Source: Chlamydiota bacterium
GTDB lineage: Bacteria; Chlamydiota; Chlamydiia; Chlamydiales; Simkaniaceae
Assembly: GCA_021772245.1 (NCBI GenBank)
Contig: JAJFMH010000047.1
Location: forward strand, 1 to 42,366
Length of the DNA stretch: 42,366 nucleotides
Reading direction: 5' to 3'
A program made the translations under genes and the position numbers. The notes under the pieces are model-generated. The model was not told where the DNA came from. It saw only the letters and a list, made by a program, of their open reading frames with translations, and made no database searches. Numbering within the stretch: the first letter of the stretch is position 1; each line of letters starts with the position of its first letter. This document shows, piece after piece, positions 35,173 through 42,366 of the stretch.

Positions 35173-35352
35173 TTAGTCTTGTATTGAAATTTCCTCTTCT
35201 TGAGGCAAATTTTGATCTAACTTTACAAGACGGTCTAGTTCTTCACTCGGATCCTCCTCAATTTCTTGGCAACTGGGTGTGAGTAAAATAAGTGAACAAG
35301 CCATCATTTTTAGCAGAGCTAGTAACGCAATTTTTTTATGTTTTCTATTCAT
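35173..35352 (-). CDS. Very small lipoprotein (59 residues)
   Basis: A short frame starts at 35352 with ATG: NRKHKKIALLALLKMMACS, then LILLTPSC. This is a positively charged start, a hydrophobic core and a Cys at residue 28, typical of a lipoprotein signal although the lipobox (TPSC) is weak. The 31 residues after it are acidic (about a third Glu or Asp) and polar, ending EEEISIQD. GGGAG lies about 13 bases before the start. It ends 15 bases from the shared terminator. Small lipoproteins of this kind are often missed by gene callers. No family is recognised. Confidence 0.6.
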   Translation of the reverse strand: MNRKHKKIALLALLKMMACSLILLTPSCQEIEEDPSEELDRLVKLDQNLPQEEEISIQD

Positions 35353-35744
35353 TGATGTTCATCTCTCCCTTTATTTGCTAACTTCTTGGTAGCATAGCAG
35401 CAAATTTTTAGCAATTTTCTCAGTACAGGAGCAAAAAATAATTTGATGGAAAAAGTTGTTGATTGACAAGCCTTAACCCCTTTACCTTTAAAGATAAAAG
35501 TTGAAATGGAGTTCATCACCAATCTAGCGGAGAAATAGAAAACAACCAAAATAAAGCTGTCTTATTCAAATCACATGGGAGAAAAAGCCTATTCTTAAAT
35601 TGTTTCGTGTACTGAGAATCAATTTTTATTAAATTAGTAAATCTTTTAATTATCGACACTTTATAAACAACACTCTCAAATTTAATAAAATTGGCATAGA
35701 TTTTCCATAAGAGTTTAGTAAGAAACGAATAGCTAGGAGATTTT
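35353..35744. other. 392-base divergent intergenic region without a convincing gene
   Basis: The region separates the small lipoprotein (-) from the 63-residue protein (+). Short open frames on both strands lack ribosome-binding sites and family features. A possible promoter for the plus gene is TTGGCA at 35692-35697 with TTTAGT 17 bases later. No tRNA or clear structured RNA was seen, but it is the longest gene-free stretch in the window. Confidence 0.4.
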
Positions 35745-35936
35745 ATGGACAACAAACTATTACTGAAAAAAGTTGCTAAATTAGAGTCGCTCTATGACCA
35801 ACTTCAATCAGAAATGAAATATATTGATAGTCTTCTTGTCGAAGTTGGGTTCGAAGAAGGGCTTAAAACTTTAAAAGAAGCCGCAATTGAACTTATTGAG
35901 AATAAACGAAAAACGGACGAAAATAAGGATAATTAG
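35745..35936 (+). CDS. Small helical protein of unknown function
   Basis: The 63-residue product is charged and probably all helical, with a heptad-like N-terminal half (LLLKKVAKLESLYDQLQSEM) that could form a coiled coil, then EVGFEEGLKTLKEAAIELI and a Lys/Asp/Asn tail. The start follows AGGAG by 6 bases, which supports a real gene. Its last 4 bases overlap the stop of the convergent SNF2 gene. The length and lack of a known domain leave the function open. An adaptor role is only a guess. Confidence 0.68.
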   Translation: MDNKLLLKKVAKLESLYDQLQSEMKYIDSLLVEVGFEEGLKTLKEAAIELIENKRKTDENKDN

Positions 35937-38587
35937 TCGAGAAGAGCAAGGAGATCATGTAATGACCCACCAAGTGTAGATGACTCAAAGTCAAGAGCAT
36001 CAATAGCCATCTCTTGTTTTTTAGCTTTTAACTCCATCATCTTATCTTCAATGGTATCTTTTACAATGTACCTTCGAATAATGACTGGCGACTCTCTACC
36101 AATGCGGTGCGTTCTATCAATCGCTTGATTTTCCACAGACTCGTTCCACCAAGGGTCAACAAGGAGCACAAAATCACCTTTAGTTAAGTTGAGCCCAACT
36201 CCACCTGCCTTGAGGCTAATTAAAAATACTTGGGCATCTCCTTCCTGAAAATCTGAAACTTGAGATTCTCTGTCTTTTGTTTTTCCATCGAGATAAGCAA
36301 AGGAAATTCGCTTATCTACCAACTGATTTTTTATCAGAGTCAGCATTGAAGTGAATTGGGAATAACAAATCACTTTTTTTCCACTAGAGACAATCTCTTG
36401 AATATCTAAAAGAATCGACTTTAACTTCGTTGAAAGTTCTAAACTCTCCTTGCTTGTTTTATCTATAAGGCTTTGATGATTACAGAGTTGCCTCAGTCTT
36501 AGGATCATTTCAAATACTGCTAATCGAGAGGTTCTCTCAGACTCAGTATCAATTTTTTTAAGCAGCCCTTTTTTTCCCATTTGTAAAAACTCTTCGTAGT
36601 ACTTTTTTTCCTCAGCATCAAACTCTAAATGAATCACTTGGTGATATTTTTTAGGCAATTCAATATCTACATCCGACTTTAAGCGTCTCATTATAAAGGG
36701 CTCAAAAATAGTTTTATGAGCGCTGAAGTTTTCCGTTAATTTCTTGCCAATTTTTTTCATGAGGGAAGGCATTAAAAAATTAAACTGGGAAAATAGTTCC
36801 TCTTTTCGATTTTCTATTGGGGTCCCTGTAATAGAGAGCTTCATATTAGACTGTAATCTATAGATAGCTTGCGCAATTTGAGTTTTTGGATTTTTAATCA
36901 TATGCGCTTCATCTAAAACAACACACTCAAATTGCACTTTCTCAAAAACTTCAATATCTCTTCTAAAAATAGCATAGGAACATAGGATAAAATCCTGATT
37001 ATTAAGATATTCCAAGTCATTGCATCTATCAATACCGATATGTTGATAGATACCTCTTGTTGGCAAGAAAGCCTCTATCTCTTTTTTCCAATTGAATCCA
37101 AGGGATGTTGGAAAAATGATTAAAATCGGCAAATTTGTCTTTAGGTGGGAAAAAAATGCCAGTGTTTGTACGGTTTTTCCAAGCCCCATCTCATCACACA
37201 GCATCCCGTTCAATGCATGCTTTTTCAAAAAGTGAAGCCAATCCACTCCTTTTTTTTGATACTCAAAAAGTTCTCCCTTAAAATTCTCTAAATATTCGGG
37301 TGAGACAGAACCTCTTATTTTGACAAATCCTTTCAGGAAGTCAGTTAGCGACTGATCCACCTCACACACTTCAGAATTAAGAAGAGGCATAACAGCTGCC
37401 ACATCTTCTTTTCTGCATTCGATCTTTCCCTCACTTAGAAAAACTGACTGGAGGCCCCCTAAAGCGCGCCCAAGGGCGTCATGATCTAAGAGCGCAACAC
37501 TCGACTTTGAAATTGGATGAAAAAGAGCCTTTTTATGAAGACCTGGAATAATTTTTTCTATTCCTAACACTTCCTTTCCAAAGGTAACAGACCCCTCTAT
37601 TTGAATATACCTCTCCGTAGAGGTGGCTTTCGTTACACAATTACTCTGATTAAGAACATTTCTCTGTTGAGCATCTAATATGTTCCACCCCATTTCAAGA
37701 AGAAAGGAAAGAGCCTCGTAGGACTTATCCCTTGGAATATAATACTGCGAATTTTTCTCTATTTTTCGAATAAATCCAAGTTCGAAAAGGTCTTTTTCGA
37801 AAGACTTTTCTTCTTGCCAATTTCGAAAGTCAACTCCACTTTGGTGTTCACTGTATTCAAAACTTCCATAACCTGCATACTCCATATAAAGAGTAAAAAA
37901 GCAGCCAGTTTCATCTGATAATTGTAAACATGGATGTGGCGTCAGTTTCTTTTCTTTTTCCTTTATAAGTTTCGGGACATGTTTTTCATCTTCAAACTCG
38001 AGATCTTCACAAATACGATTCCATTTTTTGGATGAAAATTGCATTTGTTCTGGCACTAAATCAAACCACTTTTTGAAGATTTGTCTTTTAAAAAAAATTA
38101 CCTCTCCACCCTTAATAATAAATGGTTGTTGCCCAAAAAAAATGTGTAAATCGCTAGTAAGAGGAAATTTTTCTTTTTCTAAAAACACCCAAGATGAAAC
38201 TGCAATCTCACCACCATGGGCCTGAACCTTATAACAAAAGTCAGCTTGCTCATTTAAGGATTTTAACTTCTTGCCTTCATAAAATAACTTATCTTGAGTA
38301 AATAACTCATTTAAAATGGCAAAAGAGTTTTTTTTTGATACATGGATAACATTTAGAGGAAGACTAGAAAACTCTCTTTTTTTTTGAAAGACCAGTTCCT
38401 CTTGAAGTAAGTTCTTTAAAAGCAAATGCTCTTGTTTTTTTTGAAACCTTTGAAGCAAGTCAAAATACAACTGTCTCTGATGCGGTTCTTTTTGAAAAAA
38501 AGAGCCGTGAGATACACCAATATCAATTCTAATTTCATACGAAACTTCTTTATGCCTGGAATGTAATAAGGTAAAAAATAGCTCCAT
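35933..38587 (-). CDS. SNF2/Rad54-family ATPase (helicase-like)
   Basis: SNF2-type ATPases are double-stranded DNA translocases that remodel protein-DNA complexes, and in bacteria some act with RNA polymerase. The 884-residue protein has an N-terminal region of about 440 residues without clear motifs. The two RecA-like lobes follow: DEMGLGKTVQT (Walker A), DEAHMIKNP (motif II), SITGTPIENR (III), YLDGKTKDRE and VGLNLTKGDFVLLVDPWWN, and QAIDRTHRIGR (VI). It ends with an acidic region. It starts directly at the end of the upstream TrhO gene with no gap, so the pair is cotranscribed. As I recall, Chlamydia genomes encode a similar SNF2 protein. Confidence 0.93.
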   Translation of the reverse strand: MELFFTLLHSRHKEVSYEIRIDIGVSHGSFFQKEPHQRQLYFDLLQRFQKKQEHLLLKNLLQEELVFQKKREFSSLPLNVIHVSKKNSFAILNELFTQDKLFYEGKKLKSLNEQADFCYKVQAHGGEIAVSSWVFLEKEKFPLTSDLHIFFGQQPFIIKGGEVIFFKRQIFKKWFDLVPEQMQFSSKKWNRICEDLEFEDEKHVPKLIKEKEKKLTPHPCLQLSDETGCFFTLYMEYAGYGSFEYSEHQSGVDFRNWQEEKSFEKDLFELGFIRKIEKNSQYYIPRDKSYEALSFLLEMGWNILDAQQRNVLNQSNCVTKATSTERYIQIEGSVTFGKEVLGIEKIIPGLHKKALFHPISKSSVALLDHDALGRALGGLQSVFLSEGKIECRKEDVAAVMPLLNSEVCEVDQSLTDFLKGFVKIRGSVSPEYLENFKGELFEYQKKGVDWLHFLKKHALNGMLCDEMGLGKTVQTLAFFSHLKTNLPILIIFPTSLGFNWKKEIEAFLPTRGIYQHIGIDRCNDLEYLNNQDFILCSYAIFRRDIEVFEKVQFECVVLDEAHMIKNPKTQIAQAIYRLQSNMKLSITGTPIENRKEELFSQFNFLMPSLMKKIGKKLTENFSAHKTIFEPFIMRRLKSDVDIELPKKYHQVIHLEFDAEEKKYYEEFLQMGKKGLLKKIDTESERTSRLAVFEMILRLRQLCNHQSLIDKTSKESLELSTKLKSILLDIQEIVSSGKKVICYSQFTSMLTLIKNQLVDKRISFAYLDGKTKDRESQVSDFQEGDAQVFLISLKAGGVGLNLTKGDFVLLVDPWWNESVENQAIDRTHRIGRESPVIIRRYIVKDTIEDKMMELKAKKQEMAIDALDFESSTLGGSLHDLLALLD

Positions 38588-39571
38588 TTATGTTTGGGCT
38601 AAGTTTTGTTTTTCTTCCTGAGAGAGTTTTCGATAAGGAACAGGAACTTTAGAAGAATCAAAAGATCTTTTTCGAGCGCTTTGTTGGCACTGACTTGAGC
38701 AACATCCATCTGCTATTTCTATACAACTTTTACAAGAAACAAATAGATCATTGCAGTCCATATTTGCGCAGTTGTAGTATACATCTGTCTTTTCGTTGCA
38801 AAAATGACAAGTAGAAATAATTTCATTTTTTTCTTCAGAAATCGGAACCACTAGACGGTCATCAAAAACAAATAAATTTCCATTCCAGTGCTTATTCCCT
38901 TCTTCAAGGCCATACTTGATTACCCCACCCTCTAGCTGGTATACTTCTTCAAAGCCTTCTTCTTTCATAAGTGAGGAGTATAATTCACAACGAATTCCAC
39001 CGGTGCAATACATCATCACTTTCGTTTTTGCAGGGTCAACTTCTTTCTTTAGTTGCTCCACATAGGATGGAAATTCTCGAAACGAATCAAGGTCTGGTTT
39101 TATCGCGCCTTTAAAATGACCCACTTTGGACTCATAATTATTTCTGACATCTATCATGATTGTTGAGTCATCCTTCTCTTCGATCATCCTACCCCACTCA
39201 GAGGGACTTACATGCTTTCCCATTAAGTTAAGGTCTACATCTCTATCTAATGCAACTAATTGTTCTTTGTATTTTACTGTGCATTTTGCAAAGGCATGGG
39301 AATGATAATCATGAATTTTAAAATCAATTTTTGAAAAACAAGGTATATGGTTCATCCATTCTAAAAAAACATCTAAATCATCCTTATGAATACTCATTTG
39401 ACCATTGATACCGTCTTGTGAAATATAGATTCTCGCTTTGGCATCAACGCCTTGAAAAAATTTAGCAAGATCTTTAACTTTATCATGGGGGTTTTCAACA
39501 GATGTAAACAAATAAAAGGCAAGAACACGGTAAAGATTGTTGTGTTTGTTATCAGTCATCTGGTCTTCCAT
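38588..39571 (-). CDS. trhO: tRNA uridine(34) hydroxylase TrhO (rhodanese domain)
   Basis: TrhO uses oxygen to form 5-hydroxyuridine at the wobble position of several tRNAs. The 327-residue protein has the expected order: an N-terminal acylphosphatase-like domain (VKDLAKFFQGVDAKARIYIS, DGINGQMS), then a rhodanese domain with YCTGGIRCE supplying the catalytic Cys. A C-terminal Cys-rich stretch (CHFCNEKTDVYYNCANMDC, then further CxxC pairs) probably binds zinc. The ORF begins MEDQMTDNKH, and either Met may be used. The stop adjoins the SNF2 start. Such a protein was formerly named UPF0176. Confidence 0.9.
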   Translation of the reverse strand: MEDQMTDNKHNNLYRVLAFYLFTSVENPHDKVKDLAKFFQGVDAKARIYISQDGINGQMSIHKDDLDVFLEWMNHIPCFSKIDFKIHDYHSHAFAKCTVKYKEQLVALDRDVDLNLMGKHVSPSEWGRMIEEKDDSTIMIDVRNNYESKVGHFKGAIKPDLDSFREFPSYVEQLKKEVDPAKTKVMMYCTGGIRCELYSSLMKEEGFEEVYQLEGGVIKYGLEEGNKHWNGNLFVFDDRLVVPISEEKNEIISTCHFCNEKTDVYYNCANMDCNDLFVSCKSCIEIADGCCSSQCQQSARKRSFDSSKVPVPYRKLSQEEKQNLAQT

Positions 39572-39754
39572 AGAAACTCTCTCAAATTAATTTAGTACAC
39601 ATTTAAAAAGGGTAAGAATACTCCATCCATTTTGAAGACGTCAAGAGCTTGATTAAAAAATTCTTAAATTGAAATATTTACATTTGAATTAATAATTTGC
39701 TAATCTCCGTCAAGAAAATTTGAAAAATACACTGAAAGGTCTTGGGGTACTAGA

Positions 39755-40471
39755 ATGAAGTTTCATCCGAAAATTGCTAAACACAATTTTCCGTTTACAA
39801 TATTTATTATCATGAATTTATTTCTACTGGCTCCCTGTCTTTCATATGAAAGAATCTACTTTATTCATATCCCAAAATGTGGTGGAACAACTGTACGAGA
39901 CCTACTTGCAAGAACTTATTCAAGAAAAAAGTGTCATTTCAAAAGAATTCATCCAGATTCAGACTGGTTAAATAGAGCTGACCTTAAGTTATTCGCGGCT
40001 CATAATAGAGTCCAAAGACTTGAAGAAATGGGAGCGAATCTAGAAGAAGCATTTGTGTTCACGGTTCTTAGAGAACCAGTGGAAAGAGTAATTTCTGATG
40101 CCCAATATTGTTCGCAAAGGGATGACAAATATATTTCCCCTCTCGAAACCAAAGCAAATAAAATGTGTTGGTATTTAGCCTCAAAACCTAATCTAAAAGG
40201 AGAGGCCCTTTTAGAAAACTGTATTGAGAATTTAAAAAAATTCAATCATATTATTTTTTTAGACGACTCTTCTAACTTTGAAGAAGGTGTTTCAAAACTA
40301 TTCACTAAACTTGGAAAAAAGTGTCCTGTGAAAAGAATATCAGTAATAAATAAACGAAAAAAAACATTCCCCATTAGTGAAGAAACAAAAGACAAAATTA
40401 GAGAATTAAACTCACTTGATATTGCTTTATTTGAATATGCAAAAAAATATTTCTTTTATTCTAAGCCTTAA
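39755..40471 (+). CDS. Exported sulfotransferase, Sulfotransfer_2-like
   Basis: The 238-residue protein has a signal sequence (hydrophobic 13-30) and then YFIHIPKCGGTTVRD with the phosphosulfate-loop Lys41. FTVLREPVERVISDAQ follows as the 3'-phosphate site. It is a shorter paralog of the protein at 15266-16450 and lacks its beta-rich C-terminal domain. The catalytic motifs look intact. The next genes are two exported GT11-family enzymes, the first starting 13 bases after this stop, so sulfation and fucosylation may act on the same glycan. The start has GGGG 9 bases upstream. Confidence 0.83.
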   Translation: MKFHPKIAKHNFPFTIFIIMNLFLLAPCLSYERIYFIHIPKCGGTTVRDLLARTYSRKKCHFKRIHPDSDWLNRADLKLFAAHNRVQRLEEMGANLEEAFVFTVLREPVERVISDAQYCSQRDDKYISPLETKANKMCWYLASKPNLKGEALLENCIENLKKFNHIIFLDDSSNFEEGVSKLFTKLGKKCPVKRISVINKRKKTFPISEETKDKIRELNSLDIALFEYAKKYFFYSKP

Positions 40472-40484
40472 CATAGGAAAAAAC

Positions 40485-41405
40485 ATGAAACGTTTTATGA
40501 ACCTTCAGCGCATACTACTTACTCTATCGGTGACTTTCTTCTCCTCTCATTTGAGAGCAAAAGAAGGTGATTATATTGTCGGAATTTTACCAAGTCAACT
40601 TGGCAATCAAATGTTTGTTGCCGCAGCAACCCTTAGTCTTGCGATCGACAACCAAGCTACAGCATATTTTCCATGTTTAAAAAATGGGACTAAACATAAC
40701 CGGATGTATGGTCGAACAGTATTTCAATTATTAAATAGTTCGCAGCCTCCCCATGAAGTTCAGAAAGTAGTATATGGAAATTTAAATTATAAACCTTTTT
40801 CATTTCAAAATGGAATGGCTATCCGTGGGCACATCTGGTCAGAAAACTACTTCAAACATAACAAAGATAAAATTCTTCCACTTTTTGCACCAAGCAAGAA
40901 AATTCGTCAGTATTTAGAAAGAAAATACAGGAAAATTTTATCTCACCCTGAAACGGTTGCAGTACATATCAGAACTCTTGTTGGCGAAGAAAAAGCTCAA
41001 AGAGGGCGGCCATTGTATGCAGAAAACTACTTATCTCTGGCTATGCCTCTTTTCGATAAAAATTCATTATTTGTTGTATTCTCCGATCATATTTCATGGT
41101 GCAAACAGAATCTTTCGCATCTACCCTATAACATGATTTTTGTAGAAAACGAACCCTATTACAATGATTTCTATCTCATGAGCATGTGTAAACATAATAT
41201 TGTCTCAAACTCTACTTTTTCATGGTGGGCCGCATATCTCAACAAAAATCCAAACAAAAAAATTGTTGCACCCAGGTTTTTTCATTACCCAGGTACAAGA
41301 AGCTTAGAACCTGGAATGAGAACAAGTCGTAAGGATCAGTATATTTGGCCACCAGAGTGGACTCTAGTAGATGCTGAACTACCCAAGCGGCGCGGGAAAC
41401 CCTAA
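40485..41405 (+). CDS. Exported GT11-family (fucosyltransferase-like) protein, copy 1
   Basis: GT11 enzymes are alpha-1,2-fucosyltransferases using GDP-fucose. The 306-residue product (ATG at 40485, AGGA upstream) has a signal sequence (about 1-25, ending LRA) and then IVGILPSQLGNQMFVAAAT, the family's opening motif (GxLGNQMF). The later FSDHISWCKQ, EPYYNDFYLMSMCKHNIVSN and STFSWWAAYLN match the GDP-sugar site. The usual HxRRxD motif reads H161-I-R-T-L-V-G: the first Arg is kept, but the second Arg is Thr and no Asp follows. It is 13 bases after the sulfotransferase gene and followed by a tandem copy. Activity is uncertain, and the fold assignment is firm. Confidence 0.84.
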   Translation: MKRFMNLQRILLTLSVTFFSSHLRAKEGDYIVGILPSQLGNQMFVAAATLSLAIDNQATAYFPCLKNGTKHNRMYGRTVFQLLNSSQPPHEVQKVVYGNLNYKPFSFQNGMAIRGHIWSENYFKHNKDKILPLFAPSKKIRQYLERKYRKILSHPETVAVHIRTLVGEEKAQRGRPLYAENYLSLAMPLFDKNSLFVVFSDHISWCKQNLSHLPYNMIFVENEPYYNDFYLMSMCKHNIVSNSTFSWWAAYLNKNPNKKIVAPRFFHYPGTRSLEPGMRTSRKDQYIWPPEWTLVDAELPKRRGKP

Positions 41406-41496
41406 TTTAATATAATAAATTTATAGAAATACTAACTTGAATAAAGGTTACTCTAGGATTATGCTTACTAAAAAAATTAAGAATTATTGGGGCACC

Positions 41497-42366
41497 ATGT
41501 CATTTTTTCGTCTTCGAAGATTAAGAATAATTTTTCCGATTCTACTTATGTCAGCAACATCTCAAATACTATCGAGTGAAGGAGATTTTATTGTTGGCCA
41601 AATTAGAAGTAGACTAGGGAATCAAATGTTTGTGATTGCAGCTACCTTAAGTCTTGCAATAGACAATGAAGCAACAGCCTATTTTCCTGAATTGAAGACA
41701 AAAACAATCAATGATGTCCCTATGAATCGAGAAAAAGTTTTATGGAGACTAAATGCTGAAGAAACTCCAAGAGAAATCACAAAAATTGTTAGAGCTTCAA
41801 AAAGATTCAAACCCATACCTTACGAAAATGGGATATCTATAAGGGGGCAGATTTGGACTGAGAAGTATTTCAAGCATAACAGAGAAAAAATTCTCCCTCT
41901 ATTTGCTCCTAGTAAAGAAATTCTTTCTGACCTGCAAGCCCGATTTCAGGATATCTTAATACATCCAAAATCAGTTGGGGTTCATATTAGAACACTTGCT
42001 GGAGAAGGAAAAGCTCAGACTCGACGACCTCTATATGCTGAAGATTATCTTGACAAGGCATGTCAACATTTTGATAACGATTCACTCTTTGTTGTATTTT
42101 CAGATGACATAACGTGGTGCAAAAAAAATCTCTCCCACCTGCCTTATAATCTTCATTTTATTGAAAATGAGCCCTACTACAATGACTTCTATTTGATGAG
42201 CATGTGCAAACATAACATTGTTTCCAACTCAACTTTTTCATGGTGGGCTGCTTATTTAAATACTAACAAAACAAAAAAGATCGTAGCTCCAAAACTATTT
42301 TATTACCCACAAACCGGAATTTATCAAGATGATATTTGGCCTCCAGAGTGGACATTAGTATCAACA
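41497..42366 (+). CDS. Exported GT11-family (fucosyltransferase-like) protein, copy 2, cut by window end
   Basis: The frame stays open to the window end (290 codons shown). The ATG at 41497 aligns with copy 1. An in-frame ATG at 41461 is an alternative. It has a signal sequence (RLRRLRIIFPILLMSAT..., ending LSS), then IVGQIRSRLGNQMFVIAAT. The same altered VHIRTLAGEGKAQ replaces HxRRxD, and SFTSWW-type STFSWWAAYLN is present. It is clearly similar to copy 1 along the whole length. Since both copies share the HIRT change, it looks fixed rather than random decay. Only the last few residues are missing. Confidence 0.82.
   Translation, partial: MSFFRLRRLRIIFPILLMSATSQILSSEGDFIVGQIRSRLGNQMFVIAATLSLAIDNEATAYFPELKTKTINDVPMNREKVLWRLNAEETPREITKIVRASKRFKPIPYENGISIRGQIWTEKYFKHNREKILPLFAPSKEILSDLQARFQDILIHPKSVGVHIRTLAGEGKAQTRRPLYAEDYLDKACQHFDNDSLFVVFSDDITWCKKNLSHLPYNLHFIENEPYYNDFYLMSMCKHNIVSNSTFSWWAAYLNTNKTKKIVAPKLFYYPQTGIYQDDIWPPEWTLVST

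Noticed and set aside
35349-35755. Two minus-strand frames of 66 and 79 codons in the divergent gap
   Set aside because: They lack ribosome-binding sites, start inside or across flanking genes and have no recognisable composition.
1-42366. CRISPR arrays, insertion sequences, prophage genes or rRNA
   Set aside because: No regularly spaced repeats, transposase or integrase motifs, phage structural genes or rRNA segments were seen.

Overview
The window is AT-rich, densely packed bacterial chromosome, most likely from a chlamydia-like organism (order Chlamydiales, environmental lineage). The main evidence is gene order. The run infB-rbfA-truB-ribF-ychF matches, from memory, the order known in Chlamydia, and a TtcA/YdaO-type PP-loop gene lies close to surE, also as I remember it there. 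A divergent second GroEL and many small exported proteins also fit an obligate intracellular lifestyle. The genus cannot be fixed from the sequence alone. No insertion sequence, prophage, CRISPR array, rRNA or replication origin was seen.

Layout. 1-4364 (+): translation and cofactor cluster (infB 3' part, rbfA, truB, ribF with a degenerate kinase half, ychF). 4347-7146 (-): a cyclase-family hydrolase and a copper-type P-ATPase. 7230-11435 (-): five tandem, exported sulfotransferase-fold paralogs. 11629-12154 (-): tRNA-Tyr, tRNA-Thr and a SEC-C protein. 12261-15257 (+): ttcA-like gene, Na+/solute symporter, surE. 15266-16450 (-): a longer exported sulfotransferase-like protein of a different subfamily. 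16602-16761 (+): tRNA-Val and tRNA-Asp. 16829-22160 (+): YitT-type membrane protein, then nadC, a second groEL and two GT9-like glycosyltransferases in tight succession. 22134-23955 (-): two tandem GT-A-like glycosyltransferases. 24199-27237 (+): a 1012-residue protein of unknown function. 27418-33440 (+): a small basic protein, metallophosphoesterase, YkgJ-type cysteine-cluster protein, phosphohexomutase and pheT. 33430-35352: a secreted protein, a repeat lipoprotein and a 59-residue lipoprotein. 35745-39571: a small protein, an SNF2 ATPase and the rhodanese TrhO. 39755-42366 (+): another exported sulfotransferase and two exported GT11 (fucosyltransferase-family) paralogs, the last cut by the window edge.

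The theme of the accessory part is glycan decoration. It has seven sulfotransferase-fold proteins and two fucosyltransferase-family proteins, all with N-terminal signal sequences, plus four cytosolic glycosyltransferases without them. Exported sulfotransferases are puzzling because the donor PAPS is cytosolic. Several copies have replaced catalytic residues, and both GT11 proteins have an altered HxRRxD motif. My working hypothesis is that these form an exported or host-directed glycan-modifying set, part of which has diverged into non-catalytic proteins. A second strong observation is that the extra GroEL carries Ala at the position equivalent to catalytic Asp398 of E. coli GroEL.
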